From positions 16,331,484 to 16,395,483 of the forward strand of contig OY855913.1 of NCBI GenBank assembly GCA_963693305.1: 64,000 nt of DNA, given 5' to 3'. Source of the DNA: Meandrina meandrites (lineage: Eukaryota; Cnidaria; Anthozoa; Scleractinia; Meandrinidae). Each line of letters begins with the position of its first letter. Positions within the stretch are counted from its first letter, which is position 1. The position numbers and the translations under genes are program-made. Under the pieces are notes generated by a model. It saw only the letters and a list, made by a program, of their open reading frames with translations. It was not told where the DNA came from and made no database searches. Below, in pieces: positions 11,801 to 22,966 of the stretch.

Positions 11801-14800
11801 AATAAAAAAATAAAATCGAAACCATTCAACGACAGAAGCTATGAATTTCAGATAAATAGATAAACAATTTGTCCAAATCTCAGGTCTGTGCGGTGCACCG
11901 TTTGCGAGTTATTTGCCGAAACTTTCCACGCAAATTTATAAAGCTCAGTATGGAGACGCCATATTTGTGTCCTTCCGAAGGGCACAAACATGGCCGCCGT
12001 GATGTCAGAGAAACCATCTGGAACTTAATTTTGCTATTAATAGCGACTACTTTTGGCTCATGATCTATTATACTTTAACATAAACAGCACTTAGTACATT
12101 GGGAATGTTCAATCTGCCAAAATGGAAAGGAAAGGCCTTTTTTGAATCAAAACAACTTTGTCACGGCACTCAGCTTGATATCACATATGGCGGAGAACTG
12201 GAATATTCAAAATGCTCTGTTTTTAAAACGAGGGGCACAACCAAGCTGGAAATTTGCAAAAAGATATATTTTTAGTTTATCTTACACCTAGGGAGATCGA
12301 AAGTTTAGCAGGCCTATTGAATTTTGATTTCAGAACTTTATGACGTAACATGAAAACCAAGAATATACTGACCTAAAGGCTGAAAAATACTCACGAAACC
12401 TTTCGGCTGATCGGTTAGAAACAAAATATGAAAGCTGTGAGAAGTAAATGTTGTAAAATATAAAAACACTCACCTAGCAATCGATCACCTTCCAAACACA
12501 AGCAGTAAGCCAAGATGTTCGTTTTACATCGTGGGCCATCGGTAGGTCATCGTTGATACGAAGTGTTCGCGAAGAGACCACAAGATCTGTATTTATTTGT
12601 GCTGATTGGCTACGAAGTATATTCTATTGTTACTTACTTACATTCGGAAATCTTACAGGACTGCAATAGTGACTACTGGCGCAGGCGCAGTAGTCACAAA
12701 AACGGTGGCAAATACAATCTCGTCCCCAGGGTCTCCCTCTCTCTCCTGCCAGGAGATTACATCACAAGAAAACGCATGTCGGTTAAAACTTTGAACATTT
12801 GACGTATCGTATGCAATGCAACATACATCTTCAGAAGTGACCATTTACGATATAGAGAAACCTCTTCTGGGATGCGAGGTTTTTTCTGGTGAGGGTTACG
12901 TGGGTAGGGTTTATGTTTCAAAGGAAAAAGAACGAAAATATTAACCAAAATTTCCTGACTTTGACAGAGCCAAATAATTCGCTACAATGGCTACCCAGCG
13001 GAGGAGTACCACGTGACTACAGACGATGGTTACGTCATCACCATACAGAGGATACCGGCAGGACGAAAAGAAGTTTTCACAGATGTTCCAAAGCCTGTGA
13101 TTTTCCTCCAGCACGGACTTCTCTGTTCCTCTTCGAACTGGGTCACAAATTTGCCAAACGAAAGTTTTGCCTTCATCTTAGCCGATGCAGGATTTGATGT
13201 GTGGCTAGGGAATGTTCGAGGGAATACATATGGCCTCCATCATCTCAAGTATCCAGTCCATTCTGATGAATTTTGGGATTTTAGGTATGTGAATTCTGAC
13301 GCGACAAGGCTTCGGTACTTTAAAGTGGTTGATCTTACTTAGGTGGAAGGGGTGTGAATGGGGATTCTGCATTCCCTTCCTACTAGCCTGCAAAGCAGGC
13401 GGTTTTGCGGGGGGAATGCTTCGAAAACAGCGATTACGAACGACCGGCCGCCATTTTTTCCTCTCCCCAGTTTCTCCCTTGTTCGTGCGTTCAAAATGGC
13501 GGCGGTCGTTCGTAATCGCAGTTTTCGAAGCATTCCCCCGGCAAAACCGCCTGCTTTGCGGGCTACCTTCCTACTTTCTAAAAAATATAACGTCTGGATG
13601 GGGGCGGGCGCAACAATAAAGGACTTACCCATACTCCGCTTCCCCTGCTTCGAGTAATAAAGGACCATCTGAACTCCGTATCTCTAATAATAATTCCCGT
13701 CACAAGATCTGAAATTTGAAGCAAGTGAAGCTTTAGACCGTATCTCACAGTCGTCTTCAGCAAAGTGAGCTCTGTGTTGTCACGTGGTTTTGTAATGCGA
13801 CAACAGGTTGGTGACAATGGCGGGTAATTCGTAGACCGTGAACATCAAAAGGAAAATAAAGGAGACCATGCACATAAGACGCCAACTACGAATTACGCGC
13901 CATTTTCAACCACTTGTTGTCACGTGACTGAATATACATAAAACTACGTGACAACGTGGGGCTCACTAGGCTGAATAAGACTGTGAGTTACAGTTGGAAG
14001 CTTCTTTTTGCTTTAAGACTTGCAGACTTTGTGATGGGATTATTGTTTTTTAATTTATTTTTCAAGTTGTTATTTGTGACTCAAGACGCAAAAGAGAAGT
14101 TCATTTTATCAAGTGACTTAATAAACGCTCGTAACCAAGCTGATTGGGAAACCTACGCTATAGGGGTTGGACTCAGGCGGGAGAAGAAAGATGTCTCTTC
14201 TGCCGCCTGGGGAAGGGAGAGTTCGGGGACTGGACTGTACGTACTGAAGAGAAAATGAACCGGGATTATAGATGTATTTACACAGTTCCTACGTCACCGT
14301 GTAGACGTAAAACTGGGACAACTTTTCAAGCTATCACCACATCCTCCTTTTTACGTTGCTGAATGCTAGAACCAGTCAATTTTTCTCTTTTTTACAGGAG
14401 ATCTGTTCTGTAGAACAAGATCCACCCTAAGATCAGAGAACAGCCTAATTTGAACATTTGTAAAATCTTATTGCATGGGAAAGATTATTTAAAGTATATT
14501 AGAAATAATTAACACTAGAACATTTTATTATTCTTAAATTCGTAGTTATGTAGTTAACGTAATATGTAGTCAAGCTGTAGTCAATGTATTGTAAAGGAAT
14601 TTGACATGCATGACTCTTAGGAAGACCATTGTTTTAATTACTAAATCGCGTTTAAATAAAGACTGATGATGATGATGATGACAATGACGATGACAATGAC
14701 GATGACGATGATGGGTTGAAACGTTTTGAAGTAGCTAAACTAGAGAGTGACGTATTAATCTAATTTCTGGCCACATTTTTCATCTTACAGCTGGGATGAG

Positions 14801-16861
14801 ATGGCTCGCTATGATCTTCCCGCTATGTTAAAGTTTGTGTTGTCAAAGACATCACAGCCTTCACTGTTTTACGCCGGACATTCACAAGGAACACTGATAG
14901 CGTTTGCAGAGTTCTCCAGAAACAAAGAATTGGCCAAAATGGTGAAGAAGTTCTATGCTCTAGGACCCGTGGCAACAGTTGGTCATATGGAGAGCCCCAT
15001 TAAATACCTGTCTTATTTCATACCTGAAATTGAGGTACTGTGCACTTTTCGGCATTCTTCTCGCCTTTGCAACTTAACCTTAAAAATATCCTTTAACGAA
15101 ACACAAATTAACTTTCTGATAAAGTTTACTTGAGTTATAGTTTTAGCAGACAAACATTTTCCTTTGCGCACTCGAATCCTTCTCCGTTTGAGAATTTTTT
15201 GCCCTTATGGCCAGCTCTCAGTCAACCTGCGTGGTCTGATATAATTTTTGTTTACTTCTTTGCAGGGTTTGTTCAAGATTTTTGGTGTGCGAGATTTTCT
15301 TCCATCAGATTTCATCATTCGCTGGCTGGCTGATTACGTGTGTTCTGAAGAAGACTTAGAGACGTACTGCTCAGATATCATTTTTATCATATGTGGATTT
15401 GATAAGAAGCAGCTTAATGAGGTCAGTTGAAAATGTTTGGTTGAAAGAATATTCTAATTAATCAACTCACAATCATCAAGTCAACCCTGGACATGTTTGT
15501 TACGATATTTTAAGTCATCTTTCTGCTGTACAAAACTGATTACCTTCAAATTGAAGAAAACCTCGAAAAATAATTTCTACGGTATAAAAATAACAAAGCA
15601 GTAATTATAAACTGAAAACTAGAAAGGATTGCTACGACTGAACAAGATTAAGGCGGATTACAAGCAGCAAACTTGAAAAAAAAATGGACAATAAAAATGT
15701 AACATGAGAATGTACGCTACTAAAGGAAGGATATAGTGTCGTATAAGAAGGGGATGAGTGCGTGTCTATTATCAGGAATTTTCATTTCTCTGATTTTCTT
15801 CTCGACAGACTCGACTTCCAGTCTATTACTCGCATACTCCAGCAGGGACATCAGTTCGGAACATGGTTCACTTTGCTCAGGTATACTAACTTGTACACAA
15901 GACTCGATACAGATATGATTTTTGTGTTTAGGTCAGTGAATTATGCTCGAACCATGTTTACTTATATGAAACGTTTTTAAAACTCTCAACAGATGTACTT
16001 GTCCAAGAAGTTCCAGATGTACAATTTTGGAAGCGCGGAGAAAAACAGAGAACACTATGGACAGGTGAGGTGTGGGAACGGCGGATCGTAAAACGGCTGT
16101 TCAGTTCTGTAGCACTGAATTCTGTTCCTATAGTCCTAGAACACAGGCCACTGTGACGCCTTTCTCGTATACATCCTAGCTGTTACGAGAATTAATAGAG
16201 GGTCCAAAATAGGTTTGGCGGGATGCGGAATGGGGCTTAAAATCAAGGCGGGTTGCGGGATATGAAAAATTTAAGTGCGGGATACGGGATGAAATTGTTT
16301 CGGTGGAATTTAAGGCGGGATGAAATATCAAACACGTCAACAGGTCAAAAACAGCAAGTACAGTAAACCCGACCTTTTGTTGATAGATAAACTTTGTTTC
16401 GGTGACTATTGTGTTTCTACCAAAATAAATAGTTTTAATTTCTCGACCATTTAAAAACAACGAGACTAACTAAGGTATACAGAGCAGGAGTTTCGTAGTT
16501 AAAACTGTTTTAATTTCTCCTCTAAACTAAGTACACAGAGTTAATAAGAGTTAATACACAGAGTTAATACACAGTTATACAAAACGTTGCCAGAGCACTT
16601 TATTCAATATTGTGCATTTGTATTCAGGACACACCGCCATTATACAATGTGTCCGCCATGACGGTCCCTGTGGCACTGTACTGGGCACAGAATGACTGGT
16701 TAGCTGACCCACAAGACGTGGAGGCTCTCCTTCCTCTGCTGCCCAATAAGATGTACAGCAACTATATCAAGAACTGGGATCATCTGGACTTCATCTGGGG
16801 ACTGGACGCTGCTAAAATAGTTTACAGTGATATCATAAAACATATGAAAGCACTGATATGA
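8829..16861 (+). CDS. Acid/gastric-type lipase 1 (AB-hydrolase lipase family)
   Basis: Seven exons join in frame: 8829-8933, 12968-13284, 14791-15034, 15266-15421, 15809-15880, 15993-16064 and 16628-16861, giving 399 aa, the usual length for lysosomal acid and gastric lipases. Residues 1 to about 20 form a signal peptide ([19 protein letters not shown]), so the product is secreted or lysosomal. The alpha/beta-hydrolase lipase signature is complete: oxyanion-hole motif [13 protein letters not shown], nucleophile Ser172 in GHSQGT, catalytic Asp345 in [10 protein letters not shown] and His374 in [11 protein letters not shown] sequon NES follows the oxyanion loop. Such enzymes hydrolyse triacylglycerols or cholesteryl esters. 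The NDWLAD form is closer to lysosomal acid lipase than to gastric lipase, but subcellular site cannot be read reliably from this. AATAAA at 17025-17030 is a plausible polyadenylation signal. Intron 1 (4 kb) holds a large inverted-repeat element. Confidence 0.93.
9745..12532. mobile_element. About 2.8-kb element with about 95-bp terminal inverted repeats in lipase 1 intron 1
   Basis: The left end (9745-9858, from ACGATGTAAAAC to ACAACGTTTACTTTTC) is the complement of 12439-12532, apart from a short insertion that duplicates AAGGTGATC. The interior has a direct repeat around GCTACATTTGCATAA (about 9998 and 11548) and no convincing protein. An open frame of 118 codons at 9935-10291 has no recognisable domain. 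It is either a non-autonomous DNA transposon or a large inverted duplication. Confidence 0.6.
13384..13565. mobile_element. 182-bp foldback element, TAGCCTGC family, copy 3
   Basis: Arms of about 75 bp run from TAGCCTGCAAAGCAGGCGG and are complemented by CCGCCTGCTTTGCGGGCTA, separated by a loop of about 35 bp. A perfect 9-bp target-site duplication CCTTCCTAC lies at 13375-13383 and 13566-13574. It is inserted in intron 2 of lipase 1. Confidence 0.85.
13713..14012. mobile_element. Second palindromic MITE in lipase 1 intron 2
   Basis: Left-arm segments CTCACAGTC, AGTGAGC, GTTGTCACGT and GGTAATTCGTAG reappear in complementary order on the right (CTACGAATTACGCG, ACGTGACAAC, GCTCACTAGG, GACTGTGAG). 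This makes arms of roughly 110 bp with moderate divergence. No target-site duplication was identified. Confidence 0.6.
14400..14712 (+). mobile_element. Probable 3' end of a LINE, ending in (GAT)n
   Basis: AT-rich DNA ends in TTTAAATAAAGACTGATGATGATGATG followed by imperfect GAT/GAC repeats up to about 14712. This polyA-signal-plus-microsatellite ending matches the other LINE 3' ends in the window. No RT coding remains. It lies in intron 2 of lipase 1. Confidence 0.45.
16195..16345. repeat. GCGGGAT-rich degenerate repeat
   Basis: Several imperfect copies of GGCGGGATGCGG and GCGGGATACGGGATG lie in intron 6 of lipase 1. They resemble the GGGATCAGGGATCAAA repeats near the ends of the 30271-32399 element and the GGGAACTGGGATT repeats at 44771-45009. 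They are probably subterminal motifs of a related MITE. Confidence 0.45.
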
Positions 16862-19607
16862 ATCTGCTTTAGGTCCTTTAGAACAGAATCCAAACCAGAC
16901 TGCTTGCAGTGGATTTTTAATCTCGAAGTCCATTCAGCGGAAGACGAATTTGTATCGTGACAAGAGTGAACTGCAAGCAGTGTGAATCTAAAGTTAGCCA
17001 TTTTGGTCTATCTGATATCAAAGAAATAAACCTGACCTTTTCATTGGTTATTTTTAAATTGTTTAAAAGCCAAAGACAATTACTATATTTGTGTAAAGCA
17101 AAGCATTTTGACACTTGCGTAAAAATTGTCATTTAGTAAACAAACAAATATAACAAAGAAAAAAAGTGTGTTATATTCAGTCACTTTGCTATTTTTTTGA
17201 AGAAAAAGAATGAAAACCTGTTTTAAACATGCGATGCATTTAAAAGCCTAAGGTCATATTTCCCAGTTTGGAAAAGGCAACGATAATGATGCATTTAAAA
17301 GTTACAACAGTTGTAGATGCTTTTAAAATAATCAACTTATTTCAGCCATGCCAATTTGTAAAATCTCTATCAATTTATCGTATACGTAGTATACCTTAAA
17401 GTTTATCAAGCTGTACCTAATTTTATGCCAATGAGGAAATATTTTTATGTAATGTTAAGAAAGATAGGAATAAGACGTTTGTAACTCGGTGTGCGGCTTA
17501 GAAGCTGAATATTTTTCCTTTTGTGACTAGGGCCAAAACGAAGCATACTCAGGGATCTAGAAAAACCTTCTGATTTAGAAATAAAAAATAACGCACTATA
17601 CAGAGTGTTACTGTCTGATTGGCGGCTCGAGAGTACGGTGAAGGAGCTAAACCGTCTAGCCTGCGAATGGTGGTCGCACCTTTAGGCTTGGTTGTTTGTC
17701 GTTGGTCCCATTCTTCGGTCGTTCGGTTATCTTCGGTTCCAGCGTCAAACGAGCACGAAAGGTATAGCGGCGATCTCGGACGTGGGCTAGAGATTTCTTC
17801 GCTCATAGTGTTAATTTATTGTTGTAGAGCAAGAGGGAAATTTAACGCTCTTGTTAGTTTTGAACCGTTCAGGCGAAAAATGAATAAAGGAAAATTGAAC
17901 AACTAAAATTTGTCTTGTTTTGCAATTTGATTGGGACTGCACTGACTGCACACTGTAATGGATTGAATTCAATCAAATAACTGTGGTGGTGGGGAATTTA
18001 CTTCTCCTGATCCAAGTATGACTTCGACTCAAAAGCGGGATTGTCCGTACAATCAAGAGGACGAGCTCAAGTCTGGTGCAAGCTCGGATAACTATTTTTT
18101 TTACACTAGAAAAGGGGGTGAAGAATTTCCGAGTGAAGCTGACTACAAGCAGTTTTTTAATCTGGTTTTTAAGGCAATAGTTCAAACTTAGATGGAATTT
18201 TGATCAGTACCTTTATGCATGTTTGACTTCAGTGTATAGAGTAGATATGTAGACGCTAATCTCTTTTGGGAAATAAAATTTTGCAGCATTGGATTGCACA
18301 GACCTGTCAAAAGAGACACATAAATATCTATCAGTTACGTTCTTGACCAAGACCACTTTGGAAAGCTGACTTTTCGAGTGTTAGTATAAAGGCTGACCCT
18401 CGAAAAGTCATTTCCAAACTTGCCACGGACGCTATTTATAATATATGGGCGCTGTGTTTAATTGTTTAATATCCTGTTCGCAGGGTAATTTTAAAGCGAT
18501 GACGGTCACTTCACGTGACCGTCATTCGCTTAATGTCAGCATTCAATGGATGGGCCGTGTTTAGCTTTGCGATTACTCCATTCGGACCGAGGAGATGGTT
18601 CTGGCGAGGGATAATCGTTCATTGATTCATCCTCGGTGTAAGAACTTGGGAAACTCACCAGTGACGCAAAACAAAACAAAACAACAAAGAACCTTGAAAA
18701 ATTATAGAGCAGGGAACGACTCTTAAAAATATGAATTTCACAAGTTTTTACTCCAAGGTAATTCGCCTGTTTTAAGCAACTATAGTATCTCGATAAACTG
18801 TGTTTGATTTCTTGCTGTTACACGATGCTTTCGGGTCAGGTGTCAGCGTTGTACTTTATCAGTTAAAATAAACATGGCTCTAAAAATAAACGTAACCATA
18901 ACATCCGAAAAATCTGGTTAAAACAACAAGCATCTATTGCGCATTTTCCGATAATAAAGTAAAAGCGAACAGAGATGGCCATCAAGTAGAAATCAAGAAA
19001 ACGCCGTGTGGAACACTAAGCAAAATTCACCCGGACAGTTAGAAAGGACTTAAAGTATAAACAAAAGATTTTTGTTAGAAAACAGAAATTTCTACATTTG
19101 TATTCTTTACAAAAATCGATATTCATGATTCATGATTCATGATTCCTGTCCTGTTTTACCTCAATGATTCATGATTCATTCATAAATTTCATTCGATATT
19201 CATGATTCATTTGTCATTGTTTTCATCCAGTTTTGAAAATAACTTCACTGTGTGTAGCATACCTAATCACACACTGAATCACAGTCAAGTTGATAGGTAA
19301 GGCATGAAGATTTGAATCACGTTTTCAGTGTTTTCCTGTAAGGTGCTCCCCGAGAAAATTTTGAAAATTAGATGCTCGGAAATGCTATTTTCGGCCATTT
19401 CCGCGATATAACTGTTAGGAAGTTTTGCAGTTTGCATTCTATATTCACGCGCCTCCAATATTGATGGAAGGATATTCATTTGTTGTTCATGATTCTTTTA
19501 GCTATCTCTCGTTATTCATGATTAGCAAGTTTTAAACATGAAGATTCATGATTCCTACCAATTTTACAGCTATGATTCATGATTCATGATTCCGCTTCCA
19601 CCCCCGA
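16862..19607. other. Intergenic region 3' of lipase 1
   Basis: No gene is seen. It holds lipase 1 3' UTR sequence, a perfect-stem hairpin at 18494-18531 (AAGCGATGACGGTCAC and its complement, loop TTCAC), and from about 19110 to 19590 a scattered array of ATTCATGATTC units. Open frames in the unit array are incidental. Confidence 0.6.
19110..19592. repeat. ATTCATGATTC short-unit array
   Basis: Clusters of the unit ATGATTC, often doubled as ATTCATGATTCATGATTC, recur across almost 500 bp with unique sequence between clusters. The array ends directly before the GPCR C-terminal scrap at 19608. Confidence 0.65.
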
Positions 19608-19659
19608 CACTGCTTGTCTCACTTCGTCTATCTTCCAACAGTAAAGAATCGGATTTAAT

Positions 19660-19661
<2 letters not shown>
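19608..19661 (-). pseudogene. GPCR C-terminal scrap, left part, cut by a LINE
   Basis: On the minus strand this matches the final helix coding region of the neighbouring GPCRs (sequence over the [13 protein letters not shown] codons) at near identity. It stops exactly where a LINE tail begins. The matching continuation (GTTTAAGAAAACTAAAGT) appears on the other side of the LINE at about 21111-21138. Only about 80 bp of receptor sequence survive. Confidence 0.75.
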
Positions 19662-19702
<41 letters not shown>

Positions 19703-19857
19703 GGATGGATGGATGGATGGATGGATGGATGGATGGATGGATGGATGGATGGATGGATGGATGGATGGATGGATGGATGGATGGATGGATGGATGGATGG
19801 ATGGATGGATGGATGGATGGATGGATGGATGGATGGATGGATAGATAGATAGATAGT
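19658..19857. repeat. (ATAG)n/(ATGG)n tetranucleotide microsatellite
   Basis: About 200 bp of GATA units grade into a long GGAT run and back to GATA. It is the 3' tail of the minus-strand LINE that begins at 19858. The frame across it encodes only a repeating His-Pro-Ser-Ile run and is not a gene. Confidence 0.95.
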
Positions 19858-21112
19858 AACTTTATTTAAACACGGTAAATTCATCAGAAATACAATTATA
19901 AAATACTAATGATAATAAATGCAATACTAAAAACTAAAACAATACTAATTTAACTCTCATAACTCTGCTTTACATGAATGCCGTGTGCTATAAAAGGTAA
20001 AAGATTATTTTGTAACTAAGAAAAGTGATGTCGGCAACCAATTCGAAAACCGTTGAGAGTTTCTGCTTGCCGCAAATCAGGTGGTAAGCTGTTCCAAAGC
20101 ACCGCACCTTGGTAACTAAAACTGTTTTTTAGATAGTTTGTGCGGGGCAAAGGAACAGCAAGTTTGCCCACGGTGTCTCTCAGTTCGTATTGATATATAT
20201 TACTCCTATCAGTAAAGATAGATTGCAAATAGGTAGGTACAAGACCGTTAAGAGATTTGTACACCATTATTGCTTCTTGTATTTGCCTTTGAGATTCCAA
20301 TCCTTTCCAGCCGAGCCGTTCAAAGAGAAGTCCGGCATTTGTGTCATAGCTGGAAAAGGTTAGAATACGTGCAGCGCGGTTTTGCAATTTTTGTAGTTTG
20401 TCAGAAAGGGTCTTGGTCTTATTACAGTGTCCCCAAACAAACCTACAATAATCAAAATGAGGCTGTATTAAGGCACTGAAAACAGAATGCAGCGTGCTTT
20501 GAGGAACAAATCGTCTACACCTCTTTAAAGCTCCCAGGCCAGATGCAATTTTCTTAGAAATGGACTCGATGTGCACATTCCAAGAGAGATTTTCGTCAAT
20601 GTGCACACCAAGAGATTTAGTGCTAGAAACTTGCTTTATAGATTTATCATCAATTGAAAGGCTAGGAGATTTGTCAAAAGTACTTAACCTTTGTCTCGAC
20701 CCGATTAACATAAATTCTGTCTTGCTTGCATTTAATGTTAATTTGTTCGCGATAAGCCATTCATTGACCTTAGCTAGGTCGCGATTTAAGACCTCATTAA
20801 TCGTGTCGACACAGTTACTGGCAAAGGTCAAGTGAGTATCGTCTGCGTACATTCGAGGCTTAGAGATTGAGAGACAATTAGAGAGATCGTTAATATAGAT
20901 TAGAAAGAGTAGTGGCCTTAAAATTGTTCCCTGTGGAATCCCACAAGTTAGTGATTGGCTGTTAGAGAGCGAACCATTTACGAAACATTTTTGTTTACGA
21001 TTATCCAGATAAGAACGAAACCAACAATGAGAAGTTCCTTGTACGCCATATTCATGTAATTTAGATAAAAGAATATGGTGATCGACAGTGTCAAACGCTT
21101 TTTTTTTTTCAG
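19858..21112 (-). mobile_element. 5'-truncated LINE (CR1/L2-type) with RT C-terminal half
   Basis: A continuous minus-strand frame from about 21110 to 20019 starts inside the RT at SKAFDTVDHH-like residues. It contains GIPQGTILRPLLF, the catalytic YADD (codons near 20840) and the C-terminal thumb region (RAARIL, AVLWNSLPPDLR), then a 3' UTR of about 160 bp and a tetranucleotide tail. The endonuclease and N-terminal RT are missing, as in ordinary 5' truncation. It inserted into a GPCR copy. The frame is intact as far as it goes, so insertion may be fairly recent, but the fragment cannot move by itself. Confidence 0.88.
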
Positions 21113-21490
21113 TTTAAGAAAACTAAAGTGGACGTATATTGGCCAGCTATTAAACCTGACGAAGATAACTTGGGCTTTAAATTCAGTGTAGTTTTGGCCT
21201 TACTTCAATGTTCATTATCAAATGTTCAATGCTTATTATCAGATACTTCTACCTTGTAAAACTTACAGTCATTGTTTGGGAGTAAAACCATCTGCTTGGC
21301 TAGATGAATTGTTTTTGAAAATAAACAATTCATGGCTAGACCCAATGTAAAGCATGAAACAGGCGCTTAGCTTTACATTCTGCGTTAATGCGAAGGAGCT
21401 AGTTAAAAGCATCCGTGACAGTTAGAGAATTTTGACCAAAGCATTCCACCTTGCAGTCAAGCTACCGAAAGTCGATCACATTGCAGAGTA

Positions 21491-21915
21491 ATGGCGACAG
21501 CAAACATTTCTGAAGATGGAAAGCAGAAGACATTTGAACAACTCGGCAGGTTTAAAGTCTGGAATACACGGCCAGGTCACGGTCAAGTAGCCTTGCAACA
21601 ACTGATCTATGTGTTGGTCTTATTTCAGAGCCTTTCTATGTTACCTTTTTTATTTTTGTAGTGAATGAACATTGGAAAATTTGTCGTAACCTGTTAGCAG
21701 CAGCTTTGATAAGCACTATTTTGTGTGGAGTGTCTCTGTTGACACTGGCTGCAATAAGCGTGGACAGACTTCTCGCCCCGGCTTTTGTTGGGGCTGAGAT
21801 CAGACAAGTTGTAACTTTGAAGCGAACCTACGCTAACGTTATTACCTTTTGGGTGGTGTCCACAGTGATTTCAACAATGTACTTTCGGAATTTCCTAATA
21901 TTATTTCAAAGCTAA
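21491..21915 (+). pseudogene. Class A GPCR pseudogene (plus strand)
   Basis: The sequence opens ATGGCGACAGCAAACATTTC like the intact receptor at 22967-23908, with a matching upstream region of about 330 bp (21160-21490). A deletion of about 150 bp removes helix 1 and the start of helix 2, and the frame shifts near 21590. The remaining frame, about 21600-21912, encodes helices 2 to 4, including CGVSLLT and a VDRLL motif, then stops after helix 4. It is the only copy of the cluster in plus orientation, so an inversion is involved. Confidence 0.88.
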
Positions 21916-22966
21916 ACTTTGTTTGCAATGAATCTAATAGATAAGCTCCAGATATTTTGTATCTCATAATACAATGATAGGTTAGTCTGTTCCATTGTAT
22001 TTCAGTTATTTCAGTTAGCCTCAGTTACATACTGTACTAGGTAGCAAGAACTAGATATTGAGTCTCACATAAGTCTGAGTTTTATAACCTGTCCCCATTC
22101 TAACCTTTACACTGACAGGCACAAATAATTTGCTTTTGAAAATAAGGAGTGGGTAATGGACCTGGGTCCATGTTTTGTATACGTCCTAGGCACTAAAGTA
22201 TCAGCTACAGTTTTCACAATAGGAAAGTATTGAGAAAATAGTCTGTCTGCCATTTAACTGATGGCGTCCAGAGTCAAATCTCGCAGACTGTGAGTCATAC
22301 ATTACAAACACAATATTTTGATAATGTAGATGCACAAACAAGGTTGGGTTCATTCAGTTTCACTCTGCTGGCATACACCAAAGACCCTCCATGCTGAGCT
22401 AAAAAAACAGAAGTGCAAACAAAAGTACAATGATAATTTCAGATGGTGAAATGTTAACAGTAGTAATTGTTTATAAACACTGAAAAAATCGCTTGAAAGA
22501 ACGTTACTCTAGCAGCTGAATTTTCACTTGTAAAATATGGTGCAATCATGATGAAAGCAGAAGTGAGGTAAGCTAGGCCTTTGCTCAAAAGTCATTTGAA
22601 GAAAGCCTTATCTTTTATCTTTATCTCACATGCAGCTCTAATTGTACTGTATGAAATATTACTGAAACTAAAATTAAAATTTTACGAAATCATTTCACCA
22701 TCTAGCTTAAACCTTTCATTTCTCATCTCTAGATCCCTCGCATTCTGTTTTTCAAAGGCAAAGAGAAACTTCGGATCGGATATGGGTATTGTCATAATTA
22801 TATGCTTCATTCCCGTTCTCGACGCAGGCTCGTTTTCTCGACAGCAGTTAACTAAAACCTCCAATATTCCTGGCGATACGTGACGTGCTGTTCGTCGGGG
22901 TCTTCTCAGCGCCCGTTCGCCATATGCGAGGTTGCCTAAGTAAGAGATGATGTTAATTGATAAAAG

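Noticed and set aside
13339..13668. Several open frames over the 182-bp foldback element, on both strands
   Set aside because: They mirror each other because the DNA is palindromic. The element is intronic, with a defined TSD.
19658..19857. CRISPR-like array
   Set aside because: The repeats are contiguous 4-bp units without spacers, in an animal genome.
19570..19884. Open frame with a long His-Pro-Ser-Ile repeat
   Set aside because: It is the translation of the ATGG/ATAG microsatellite tail of a LINE and has no coding support.
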